Of a stretch of DNA of 64,000 bases, positions 55,601 through 63,604 are shown in pieces (the stretch's first letter is position 1; every line of letters begins with the position of its first letter). Made by a program: the position numbers and the translations under genes. This DNA is from Niallia sp. FSL W8-0635 (lineage in GTDB: Bacteria > Bacillota > Bacilli > Bacillales > Cytobacillaceae): assembly GCF_038007965.1 (NCBI RefSeq), contig NZ_JBBOYD010000001.1, forward strand, positions 1,280,501 through 1,344,500, in the 5' to 3' direction. A model generated the notes under the pieces. That model was not told where the DNA came from, did no database searches, and was given only the letters and a program-made list of their open reading frames with translations.

Positions 55601-55751
55601 CATCCATTACGGTTAAGTACGGAATCGAAATATTCGGTATGGTCTCCATATTCATTCTCGTACCAGAATAGATACCTGATACTGTGATAATAATGGTTAG
55701 TAGCCAAACCGCAAGCTTGTTACCTAACACAAAATTTACTAAACCTTTCAT
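52668..55751 (-). CDS. swrC: RND-family efflux transporter (SwrC/YerP type)
   Basis: A 1027-residue RND transporter, the length of Bacillus SwrC, which exports surfactin, drugs and membrane-active compounds. The N-terminal helix is followed by a first external domain with ETIPNISIPYL and DVYPGATPEKVMEEV; helices 2-6 hold GAITVAIGRVIDDSIVVVENI with the proton-relay aspartates, and the second half repeats the pattern (GIVVTNAIVLVDRI). Firmicute RND proteins work without an outer-membrane partner. The promoter overlaps that of the divergent TetR gene and shares an operator, so that regulator likely represses it. Confidence 0.95.
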   Translation of the reverse strand: MKGLVNFVLGNKLAVWLLTIIITVSGIYSGTRMNMETIPNISIPYLTVMDVYPGATPEKVMEEVSMPIEKIVENLEDVKAVYSNSYSNMANVQLEYEYGTDMDEAKRALQSALDNITLPDDAQEPTVTAISMNMMPVVALSVSSTEEDITELTSTVEEIILPKIEKIDGVASATITGQHIEEVDLTYDKEKMAQLDLTEDTVKEMIQASNLAVSLGLYEFEEGEQAVAIDGKFMTEKELKDMLIPVTPSEQNPSPFVKLSDIAKIEVVGKVESVSRTNGEDAIAIQIVKGQQANTVDVVNSVKDLIEDEQKNIDGLVIDVSLDQGAPIEKSVFTMIEKAVFGCLIAVLIILLFLRDFKSTIISIISIPVSIFMALLLLNWMDITLNIMTLGAITVAIGRVIDDSIVVVENIYRRLHLKEEKLTGRALIREATIEMFKPILSSTLVTVAVFAPLMFVGGMVGELFRPFALTMAFSLGASLLVAITIVPALSHFLFKKKLYGEKVESNHKEAGKLANWYRGILEKSLNHKIITSIIAIVLLAGSVALTPLIGFSFLGSEEEKTMYITYTPETGELKDETLKNVTEVEEKMLDRKDIDIVQLSINDTADAQSAMMGMGAGGALMYLIFDEDMKNFPEVRDEIEEYITNIGQSGEWKTQDFSSMGMSTNEVSYTFYSEDLDKLNEAVKKAEDILKENDKLEDVSTTAEDAYVEYTFKVDQDELLQYGLTAGQLLMMLSPDNTKDVVTTIEKDGEALDVIVQQEKSAQPKSIDDMLDTEIPTALGNTMPLSELVEVEEGTTLNTLSRSKGEYYATVSGKILGSDVSKVTSEVDKEIDKLDLPKGVTIDVAGVAADMNETFTQLGVAMIAAVAIVYFILVVTFREGVAPFSILFSLPFAVIGSFVGLYIAGLTISVSVMMGLLMLIGIVVTNAIVLVDRIIHMERDGMNMREAILEAGSTRLRPILMTAIATIGALIPLAIGSGGSGLISKDLGITVIGGLISSTLLTLVIVPIVYEVLSKLFKKNRKDIDES

Positions 55752-55768
55752 AATACACCTTCCCTTTA

Positions 55769-55822
55769 TTGACTAATCTAACTCATTTACCTATAATAAA
55801 TGACTAAGTGGTCATATGTCAA
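55769..55822. promoter_or_regulatory. Overlapping divergent promoters with a shared operator
   Basis: Plus strand: TTGACT (55769-55774) and TATAAT (55792-55797), spacing 17. Minus strand: TTGACA (complement of 55817-55822) and TATTAT (complement of 55793-55798), spacing 18. The palindrome-like TGACTAAGTGGTCA (55801-55814) lies between, inside the swrC spacer and at the TetR start point. Confidence 0.75.
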
Positions 55823-55848
55823 ACGATAGTTCATAGGAGTGAATGAGC

Positions 55849-56700
55849 ATGACGAAAAAACAGCTGATTATGGAAAAATCAATTGAGTTATTTGCAAAAC
55901 AAGGATTTGCAGCTACCTCCGTTCAACAAATAACCGAGCATTGTGGAATATCAAAAGGTGCATTTTATTTATCCTTTAAGTCAAAGGATGAACTGGTAAT
56001 GGCCTTAGTAGATTATTTTATGGAAGAATTCATCGCAAAACTTGACTACACAGTCAATCATGAAGAGGATATACTTTACCATTTTTATTATGAAATCTTT
56101 TTTACTTTTAAGGAAAATTCAAGTTTTGCTATGTTATTTATTAAAGAGCAAGCGCTTTCGTTTAATGAAGAATTTATCAATAAATTTACTTATTACGACC
56201 ATTTATTTGAAAAAACAATCGAGCGTATGATTGAAAAAGTATATGATCCATCCATACAGTATTTGAAGTTTGATTTAGTATTTAGTATTAAAGGTTTCCT
56301 TAATACTTATACGCATATTGTGTTAAGTTACAATGAATCGATTGATTTCGATTTACATCTGCTTGCAAAATCTTTAGTAGAGAAAACCAATATTCTTGCT
56401 ACCCACACGAAATCCCCGTTTTTTTCAGAGGATTTATATCAGAGGCTACATCAGTCTCTGACAATAGAAGAAACTACAAAAGAAGAGCTAATACAACTAG
56501 TAAATGGGAAAATAGAAGAAGTGGAAGATGTTTATGTGAAAGAATCTTTATCGTTACTTACAGAGCAGTTGGAAGAAAGAACATTAAATAATGTGTTAAT
56601 CAAAGGTCTAATTGAAAATATTCGATATCATCGAGAGTGTGTGTGGCTATCATATTTATTATTTAATTATTTTAAAATGGATAGAGCTTTAGAAAAATAA
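55849..56700 (+). CDS. TetR-family repressor of swrC
   Basis: A 283-residue TetR-type regulator, longer than the usual 190-210 residues. The N-terminal helix-turn-helix is KQGFAATSVQQITEHCGISKGAFYLSFKSKDEL, given in part as TSVQQITEHCGISKGAFYLSF. The long C-terminal ligand domain extends to residue 283. Position divergent from swrC over a shared operator suggests it represses the efflux gene and itself, comparable to YerO of Bacillus subtilis. I chose ATG 55849, eight bases after AGGAG. An effector is unknown; pump substrates are likely. Confidence 0.88.
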   Translation: MTKKQLIMEKSIELFAKQGFAATSVQQITEHCGISKGAFYLSFKSKDELVMALVDYFMEEFIAKLDYTVNHEEDILYHFYYEIFFTFKENSSFAMLFIKEQALSFNEEFINKFTYYDHLFEKTIERMIEKVYDPSIQYLKFDLVFSIKGFLNTYTHIVLSYNESIDFDLHLLAKSLVEKTNILATHTKSPFFSEDLYQRLHQSLTIEETTKEELIQLVNGKIEEVEDVYVKESLSLLTEQLEERTLNNVLIKGLIENIRYHRECVWLSYLLFNYFKMDRALEK

Positions 56701-57054
56701 CTTATTAGTAATGATGAATGAAATGGATAAAAAATGTGAGTACTTAAGGTTTAGTGTTTATAAAAAGCACTAAACCTTTTTGGATTTTTTTTGATGGATA
56801 TATATGGATATATCATGAGTCTGATGACCTGAATTACTCTATTTTGTCATTCTGTTACCGTGAACAATCTAGAGGAGCGTTGACACTCGTAATCTACTAT
56901 ATTTATAATCTCACATAGAAAGAAAGCGTTTACTTAAAGTGTGGAACTCGACAATAAGTGAATGCTTAATTTGGTAGTAACTATTATTTAGGAATGCTGA
57001 AATGAGCATTTTCTAAACAATGGGTTGCTTAAATCTAGAACAGGAGGAGAAGGA
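56701..57054 (+). promoter_or_regulatory. Pullulanase promoter with cre site
   Basis: After the TetR terminator, TTGACA (56880-56885) and TATAAT (56904-56909) with 18-base spacing form a strong sigma-A promoter. AGAAAGCGTTTACT (56921-56934), just past the start point, matches the CcpA cre consensus with two mismatches, a position for repression by glucose. No gene lies here. Confidence 0.7.
56746..56782 (+). terminator. Terminator after the TetR gene
   Basis: AAGGTTTAGTG (56746-56756) pairs with CACTAAACCTT (56768-56778), followed by TTT and a second T tract. Confidence 0.85.
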
Positions 57055-60000
57055 ATGAACCAATTTGTAAGGAAAACACTCATTATTCTAACTGTATTGG
57101 TCCTTGTATTAACTACACGAGGATTCACTTTCGACCAAATCAGTGTAAAGGCAGAGAATACAGAAGCAAAAGAAATACCAGAACACACATTAAGAATTCA
57201 TTATCAAAAAGAAGATAAAAATTATGAAAATTTGGGTTTATGGCTATGGGATGATGTAGCATCTCCTACTGCTAATTGGCCACAAGGCGCAGTGGCTTTT
57301 GAAGAAGAGCAACAAGATGAGTATGGTACATATATTGATATTCCATTGAAAGAGGATGCCAAAAAAGTTGGTTTTCTAGTCGTAAACCGTTCAAATGGAG
57401 AGAAAGAGGGCGGAGATAAGGCGGTTAACTTAAGCAACCCCGCGTTGAATGAGATATGGGTTAAGGAAGGAGCCGATACGGTAAATCTATTTGAACCAGT
57501 TAACTTACCTGAGAATACAGTAAGAATTCACTATCAACGAGATGATCAAACCTTCGATAAGTTAGGTTTATGGTTATGGGAAGATGTGGAATCTCCATCT
57601 GCTAATTGGCCATCAGATGCGCTTGCCTTTGAAAATACAGATCGATATGGAAGCTATGTAGATGTTAAGGTGAAGGATGATTCACAAAAGATTGGTTTTC
57701 TTATTGTGAACCGAGAAAATGGAGAAAAAATTGGCGGGGATAAAGGTTTTGCATTACTTGAAGAATATGATCATTTATGGATAAAGAATGAAGATGATAA
57801 TGTTTATATTTCTCCATATTGGGAAACGCCAACAGATTTGGTATCTGGCGAATTATTGTCTGATAAAGCAATTCAATTAACTTTTTCTAGTACAAAAGGT
57901 CTTACAGAAGAAGCGATAGTGAAAGACTTATCTATTGTGGACAAGAATCAAGAAGTAATTGCTTTTGATGGAGCAAAAATTTCGAATGAAACAACAGTGG
58001 AAGTAACTGGCGTCTTTGATGCAGAAAAAGGACCGTTTACAATTTCTTATCAAGGAAGAACGGTGACAGCTAAATCTGGATGGAAAATGTTAGATGAGAA
58101 TTATTTCTATGAGGGAGACGATTTAGGGGCTACCTATCATAATGGAAATGCTACGTTAAAATTATGGGCGCCGAAAGCAACCAAAGTTACAGCTGTTTTT
58201 TATGATAAAGAGAATACTGCTAAGCAAATTGGAAGCTTAGATTTAGTGCAAGGAGATAAAGGGGTTTGGAGTGTAGAAGCGGAAGCAAATAAGCTAGGTA
58301 TAGACGATGTAAGAGGATATTATTACCAATATGAAGTAACTAATGATGGAAAAATCTCGAAAGTATTGGATCCATATGCAAAGTCAATGGCAGCTTTCAC
58401 GGTTAATACAGAGGGAGAGGTTGGCAGTGATGGCGATACGGTTGGTAAAGCAGCTATTGTTGATCTAAGTCAAACGAATCCTAGTAACTTTAATGGTGCG
58501 AATATTGCTAACTATGAAAAACGAGAAGATGCGATAATTTGGGAAGCGCACATCCGTGACTTTACCTCAGATCCGACGATTCAAACGGATTTAAATGGAC
58601 GTTGGGGTACGTATAAAGCATTTATAGACAAGTTGGATTATATTAAATCCCTTGGAGTTACGCATATTCAGCTTTTGCCTGTGATGGCATGGTATTGGGG
58701 CGATGAGACACAAATGGATGAAAGAGAATTAGAGTATTCTGCAGCTGCAAATGAATACAATTGGGGTTATGATCCACATAACTATTTCTCTCCAGATGGT
58801 GCTTATTCTGAAAACCCGAAAGACCCTGAACAACGTATTAAAGAATTAAAGGAACTAATAAATGCCATTCACGATGCTGGAATGGGAGTAGTGTTAGATG
58901 TGGTTTATACACATATGTCTAACGCGAGTCTATTAAATGATATTGTGCCTGATTATTACTTCTTCCAAGATAGCAATGGTAAATTTGTTGGCGGCTTTGG
59001 GAATAACTTGGCAACAAATCACAAAATGGCAGAAAAGCTAATGATTGATTCAGTGAAATACTGGTTCAGTGAATTTAAAATTGATGGTATGAGATGGGAT
59101 ATGATGGGGGACGCAACCTATGAAGCTGTACAAAATGCTTATGATGCAGCAGCAGCTATCAATCCTGATGCGCTATTTATCGGAGAAGGGTGGAGAACAT
59201 TCTCTGGACAATTGGCGGATCCATCATTAGAGGGAAAAGGTGCTGACCAGGACTGGATGGATAAGACAGATGATGTTGGTGTTTTCTCTGATGAAATAAG
59301 AAATGAGTTGAAATCAGGATTTGGATCAGAAGGTGAGCCGCGCTTTATTACGGGAGGAGCTCGTGATATTCAAACCATATTTAACAATATAAAAGCACAG
59401 CCATCTAATACAAAAGCTGATGACCCAGGCGATATGGTGCAATATATTGAAGCTCATGATAATTTACCATTATATGATATTATTGCGAAAGCATTGAAGA
59501 AGGATCCATCGATACCTGAGAATGATGAGGAAATTCATAAAAGAATTCGTCTTGGTAACTCGTTAATTTTAACCTCCCAAGGCACAGCGTTTTTACATGC
59601 AGGACAAGAATATGGAAGAACAAAGCAATGGCTAGGTGAAGGAATGCCAGAGCAAAAATATGATGAATTTATTGATGAGAATGGTAATCCCTTTGGCTAT
59701 TTTATCCACGATTCGTATGATTCTTCTGATGCAATCAATATGTTTGATTGGTCAAAAGCGACGAATAAAGAAGAATATCCAGTTAATAATGAAACAGTTG
59801 AATATACAAAAGGGCTAATAGAATTAAGAAAATCAACAAATGCATTTCGTTTAGGGGAAAAGAGTCTTGTAGATTCTAATGTGACATTAATAGAAGCGAA
59901 AGAAATTCAGGAAGAAGATCTTGTAATTGCTTATAAAAATGAGTCAACAGATAATACAGGAAGCTACTATGTATTTATGAATGGCGATACAAAATCAAGA

Positions 60001-60522
60001 GAGCTAACATTAAATGAGGATTTAACAGTCTTCAAAGTATTAGTTGATAGTGATGAAGCCGGCAAAGAATCTGTTACAGAGAAAAGCGGTTTTACTTTAG
60101 CTGCTGATAAAATAACACTTGATCCTTTAACGACTGTTGTCATAAAAAATGAGAAAGAAACAGATGGAGATTCGGATAATGGTACTTCTGACCCAACTAC
60201 ACCGGAAACGCCAGGTGAGTCAACAGATCCGGTTACACCTGAAAATCCAACTGAATCTCCAGAATCAACTACACCAGAGAATCCAGATAAAGAAAATCCG
60301 TCTGGTAAAGACGAAGACCCAGTTCATTCTGACAAAGAGGTCAATGGTGAGAACGATGAGAAAGCGGATAATGACAAGAAGGATACCAGTGACAAGAAAT
60401 CCGAAAATGCATTGCCAAATACAGCGACAAATAATGGAACATATTTGTTGATTGGAATCATTATTTTACTAGCTGGAGTAAGTCTTACTTTCTTCCTTCG
60501 TAGAAAAAAACAAATACACTAA
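57055..60522 (+). CDS. Cell-wall-anchored pullulanase (type I)
   Basis: A 1155-residue secreted enzyme. Signal peptide (residues about 1-35, cleaved near VKAEN); two successive CBM41-type starch-binding modules (about 45-135 and 148-240) each with LGLWLW and NWP; a linker domain; a CBM48-like module (about 355-450); and a GH13_14 catalytic domain with YDPHNYFSPDG, GVVLDVVYTH, nucleophile D682, acid/base E711 and D802. It debranches alpha-1,6 links of pullulan and starch. A Pro/Thr/Glu/Asp-rich spacer leads to the sortase motif LPNTA (from residue 1120), a membrane segment and RRKK. ATG follows AGGAGGAGAAGG. A promoter and cre site precede it. Confidence 0.95.
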   Translation: MNQFVRKTLIILTVLVLVLTTRGFTFDQISVKAENTEAKEIPEHTLRIHYQKEDKNYENLGLWLWDDVASPTANWPQGAVAFEEEQQDEYGTYIDIPLKEDAKKVGFLVVNRSNGEKEGGDKAVNLSNPALNEIWVKEGADTVNLFEPVNLPENTVRIHYQRDDQTFDKLGLWLWEDVESPSANWPSDALAFENTDRYGSYVDVKVKDDSQKIGFLIVNRENGEKIGGDKGFALLEEYDHLWIKNEDDNVYISPYWETPTDLVSGELLSDKAIQLTFSSTKGLTEEAIVKDLSIVDKNQEVIAFDGAKISNETTVEVTGVFDAEKGPFTISYQGRTVTAKSGWKMLDENYFYEGDDLGATYHNGNATLKLWAPKATKVTAVFYDKENTAKQIGSLDLVQGDKGVWSVEAEANKLGIDDVRGYYYQYEVTNDGKISKVLDPYAKSMAAFTVNTEGEVGSDGDTVGKAAIVDLSQTNPSNFNGANIANYEKREDAIIWEAHIRDFTSDPTIQTDLNGRWGTYKAFIDKLDYIKSLGVTHIQLLPVMAWYWGDETQMDERELEYSAAANEYNWGYDPHNYFSPDGAYSENPKDPEQRIKELKELINAIHDAGMGVVLDVVYTHMSNASLLNDIVPDYYFFQDSNGKFVGGFGNNLATNHKMAEKLMIDSVKYWFSEFKIDGMRWDMMGDATYEAVQNAYDAAAAINPDALFIGEGWRTFSGQLADPSLEGKGADQDWMDKTDDVGVFSDEIRNELKSGFGSEGEPRFITGGARDIQTIFNNIKAQPSNTKADDPGDMVQYIEAHDNLPLYDIIAKALKKDPSIPENDEEIHKRIRLGNSLILTSQGTAFLHAGQEYGRTKQWLGEGMPEQKYDEFIDENGNPFGYFIHDSYDSSDAINMFDWSKATNKEEYPVNNETVEYTKGLIELRKSTNAFRLGEKSLVDSNVTLIEAKEIQEEDLVIAYKNESTDNTGSYYVFMNGDTKSRELTLNEDLTVFKVLVDSDEAGKESVTEKSGFTLAADKITLDPLTTVVIKNEKETDGDSDNGTSDPTTPETPGESTDPVTPENPTESPESTTPENPDKENPSGKDEDPVHSDKEVNGENDEKADNDKKDTSDKKSENALPNTATNNGTYLLIGIIILLAGVSLTFFLRRKKQIH

Positions 60523-60535
60523 TAAGTGAAATAGA

Positions 60536-60580
60536 AGCAGAAGTCAGGATTTTTAATAAAAATCTGATTTCTGCTTTTTT
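60536..60580 (+). terminator. Terminator after the pullulanase gene
   Basis: AGCAGAAGTCAGGATTTTT (60536-60554) pairs with AAAAATCTGATTTCTGCT (60558-60575) with one bulge, then six T. Confidence 0.9.
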
Positions 60581-60667
60581 ATATGAAAAAAATCAAAAAA
60601 TCATAGAAAGCAAGGATAAGAACAAATTTTTGTGCGCAACTTATTATTCAGAAGGAGGTGAAAGAAA

Positions 60668-61267
60668 ATGAAAAAAATGATGGCAATGATTAGTTTATTA
60701 ATGTGTTTAGTAACACTTCCAACAATGGTTTTCGCTGATACATATACGGTAAAAAGCGGAGATTCAATGTGGAAAATTGCTGTGAAATATCAAATCGGCT
60801 TACGGGAAATTATTGCTGCAAATCCGCAAATTTCAAATCCTAGCTTAATTTATCCTAATCAAAAATTGACGATTCCCAATATTGATTCCATCAAAACAGT
60901 AGAACGTGAAGTTATAAGACTTTGTAATATTGAAAGGCAAAAAAATGGACTTCCGGCTTTAACGGAAAACTGGGAATTATCACGAGTAGCTAGAGATAAA
61001 TCAATGGATATGGCACAAAAGAAATATTTTAGCCACACAAGTCCAACTTATGGATCTCCATTTGATATGATGAAAGCATACGGAATCAGTTATAAATCAG
61101 CTGGAGAAAATATTGCGCAAGGACAAACGAGTGCTCAAGCAGTTGTACAGGCGTGGATGAACTCAAGCGGTCACCGAGCAAATATATTAAGCAAAAGTTT
61201 TACACAAATAGGTGTAGGCTATTACCAAAGCGGAAACTATTGGACACAGATGTTTATATCGAAATAA
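60668..61267 (+). CDS. Secreted LysM-CAP domain protein (YkwD-like)
   Basis: A 199-residue exported protein. Signal peptide residues 1-23 (cleavage near VFADTYTV), one LysM peptidoglycan-binding module (about 25-69: YTVKSGDSMWKIA to NQKLTIP), then a CAP/SCP domain (about 78-198) with SHTSPTYGSPFDMM, AGENIAQG and WMNSSGHRANIL, which carries the conserved histidines. In Bacillus such proteins are often expressed in sporulation or stationary phase; the molecular function is not settled. AGAAGGAGG precedes the ATG. It is transcribed separately from the pullulanase, from which a terminator divides it. Confidence 0.92.
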   Translation: MKKMMAMISLLMCLVTLPTMVFADTYTVKSGDSMWKIAVKYQIGLREIIAANPQISNPSLIYPNQKLTIPNIDSIKTVEREVIRLCNIERQKNGLPALTENWELSRVARDKSMDMAQKKYFSHTSPTYGSPFDMMKAYGISYKSAGENIAQGQTSAQAVVQAWMNSSGHRANILSKSFTQIGVGYYQSGNYWTQMFISK

Positions 61268-61279
61268 GTACGGAAGAAG

Positions 61280-61319
61280 GGATTTACTCCTTAAATATTT
61301 TAAGTTGTAAATCCTTTTT
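61280..61319 (+). terminator. Terminator after the LysM-CAP gene
   Basis: GGATTTAC (61280-61287) pairs with GTAAATCC (61307-61314), with inner CTTAAA/TTTAAG pairing, followed by TTTTTA. Confidence 0.7.
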
Positions 61320-61444
61320 AATAGTCATTTTCTACAAATATAGAATGCATCCATTTGGAAGAAGGGTTCTAAGTAAAAATAGAATTGAATTCGTCTACTT
61401 TATACGCTACACTTTTTAATGATAAATAAAAGTAGGTGTTTCAC

Positions 61445-63367
61445 ATGAATGATAGACAAAAAGCTCTACTTCAACTTTTACTTTCAAATGAAGGAGAGAC
61501 CCGGAATATACATGAGCTTTCCGAACGGCTAGATTGTTCGGAAAAAACAGTGCGTAATGATTTGAATAAAATGGAGCAATTATTAAATAAATTCCCGAGT
61601 GCAAAGCTAAAAAGACAGCCTGGTATTGGTATTACACTTGAAATAAGTAAGGAAGATAGGGCGGCTCTGCTTCAACGACAATTTTTCCATAACCATAAAG
61701 CGATGGAAGAGAGAATGATTGAAATTGCCTATTTATTACTTAGTTCAGAGAATCCGGTTACGTTACAGAGTATAGCGGATCGTTATTATGTTCCGAAATC
61801 TACGATAAAAAAAGAGATGGAATTTATTGAAAAGTGGTTAGCTGATTATGAATTAGATCTAATATCCAAGCCACGACTAGGAAATCAGCTTCAAGGTACT
61901 GAACTTCAAAGAAGGAATGCTTTAGCCCATTTACCACAGTTGATATCTTCTGTTTCCATTGAGAAAAACTATGTACTTGATTTGTTTTTACCTTATGAAA
62001 TTAGTACTGTAAAAAGAGCTTTACATAAATTGCAGGATCAATTTGAAATCAAATTCATGGACGAAGCTTTTGATAGTCTTGTTGTTCATGCGCTCATTAT
62101 GGTGAAGCGAACAAGACAAAAATCACCAATTACTATAATAGAGGAAGAAAAAGCTTACATAGCAGCCTATAAAGAGTTTGAATATGCTTCATTGTTCTTT
62201 GAGCAATTGGAAGAGTCCTTTTCTATGAAATTTCCAGAAAATGAACGTATCTATTTTACTTGGCATTTAATTAGCGGAAAAAGGGTAGATGATGGGGAAG
62301 AGCACTTCTATTTTCAAAATAAAGTATTGCTTAGCATCATTCATGATATAACGAAAAGGTTAGATGAATTAACTGCCTACCCTTTTGAAAAGGATTCCAT
62401 TCTTACTAAAGGACTTGCTGTTCATATGTATTCAGTCATTAACCGCTTGAAATATGGATTCCTTATTTGTAATCCTCTTCTGTCAGAAATTAAGAAAATG
62501 TATCCATATATGTTTAATATGGTGATTTTTGCGTTAGAAGAGGTTAAACGTGCTTATGATTTAGATGTTCCTGAAGAGGAAGCTGCTTTTCTAGTACTTC
62601 ATTTCCAAGCATCTATTGAGAGAATAGAAGGCAGTAGAGGGAAAAAGAAAAATTCTTTAATCGTGTGTCATTTAGGAGTGGGGATTTCTCATTTATTAGA
62701 AGCGAAAATCAAACAGCATTATTCAGACATTCATATTTTGGCTTGTATCGGAAAAGCCTCCATCGATGAATTCCTCAAAAACAATAAGATTGATTTTATT
62801 ATTTCAACTGTTTCTCTTCGTGAGATTCCAATACCATATATTGTTATTTCTCCTCTCTTAGAAGGAAAGGATAAGGAAAAATTAAATCAATTTGTTCAAA
62901 GAATTGAAGAAAGGAAAGAAAACAGTAGCGAAGATAGAAAACAGCTGTCTAAATTGATTCGTGGTGACATGGTGCATATGGGAATAGAAATGGAGCACCC
63001 ATATGAAGTCATTGAAATGTTAGGAAATACTTTGTATCAAAAGGGATTGATTCAGAAAGAGTTCATTCAAAGTGCTCTTAATAGAGAACGAAAGTCAGCT
63101 ACAGCAATTGGTGGAAATATCGCAATTCCCCATGGGGACCCCAAAATGGTTATCCAGTCTGCAATTGCAGTTGCTATATTAAAAGAGCCGATACGATGGG
63201 GAAGTGAATATGCTTCTGTCATATTTTTGTTGGCTATTTCAAAAGAGGATCAAAATCTTAATCGTGCGGTAGTAGGGCAAATTGCAGCCTATAGCGAAGA
63301 TAGTGAATTTTCAACTGGGATAGCAGTACTTAAGGATATTAAAGGTGTGCTTGATTTTATCAAATAA
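61445..63367 (+). CDS. PRD-containing transcriptional activator with EIIB and EIIA domains
   Basis: A 640-residue regulator of the MtlR/ManR/LicR class. Order: two DNA-binding domains (helix-turn-helix RNIHELSERLDCSEKTVRNDL in parts, and a Mga-like module about 85-170), two PTS regulation domains (about 175-395), an EIIB-Gat-like domain with cysteine C408 in IVCHLGVGISHL, and a fructose-type EIIA domain with H563 in IAIPHGDPK. The PTS phosphorylates these sites to couple activity to sugar uptake. The ATG at 61445 has AGTAGG eight bases upstream; a GTG nine bases earlier is less likely. It precedes a fructose-family PTS gene, its probable target. Confidence 0.9.
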   Translation: MNDRQKALLQLLLSNEGETRNIHELSERLDCSEKTVRNDLNKMEQLLNKFPSAKLKRQPGIGITLEISKEDRAALLQRQFFHNHKAMEERMIEIAYLLLSSENPVTLQSIADRYYVPKSTIKKEMEFIEKWLADYELDLISKPRLGNQLQGTELQRRNALAHLPQLISSVSIEKNYVLDLFLPYEISTVKRALHKLQDQFEIKFMDEAFDSLVVHALIMVKRTRQKSPITIIEEEKAYIAAYKEFEYASLFFEQLEESFSMKFPENERIYFTWHLISGKRVDDGEEHFYFQNKVLLSIIHDITKRLDELTAYPFEKDSILTKGLAVHMYSVINRLKYGFLICNPLLSEIKKMYPYMFNMVIFALEEVKRAYDLDVPEEEAAFLVLHFQASIERIEGSRGKKKNSLIVCHLGVGISHLLEAKIKQHYSDIHILACIGKASIDEFLKNNKIDFIISTVSLREIPIPYIVISPLLEGKDKEKLNQFVQRIEERKENSSEDRKQLSKLIRGDMVHMGIEMEHPYEVIEMLGNTLYQKGLIQKEFIQSALNRERKSATAIGGNIAIPHGDPKMVIQSAIAVAILKEPIRWGSEYASVIFLLAISKEDQNLNRAVVGQIAAYSEDSEFSTGIAVLKDIKGVLDFIK

Positions 63368-63491
63368 TAAATGTTTCATGTTTTGTATAAGTACCTCTTT
63401 TTTCTATTCGATACTCTTGGTAATCCATAATAATAGAAATAAACGTTTAGAAGCTAAATGTTTAGCATATCTATCATTTTCTAATAATCAA

Positions 63492-63569
63492 TTTTTACCA
63501 CAAGTCTGGTAAAAATTAAGATTATTGGAAAGGAGACATGGGTTTATAATCAAAATGTAAGCAATTACA
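63492..63569 (+). promoter_or_regulatory. PTS promoter with activator palindrome and cre site
   Basis: TTTTTACCA (63492-63500) and TGGTAAAAA (63507-63515) form a perfect palindrome around six bases. TATAAT follows at 63545-63550, with no good -35, as in activator-dependent promoters. TGTAAGCAATTACA (63556-63569) at the start point matches the cre consensus with one mismatch. Confidence 0.7.
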
Positions 63570-63604
63570 TGAGGCGTGTGAATAAGATGGAGGAGGGAAA
63601 TATC

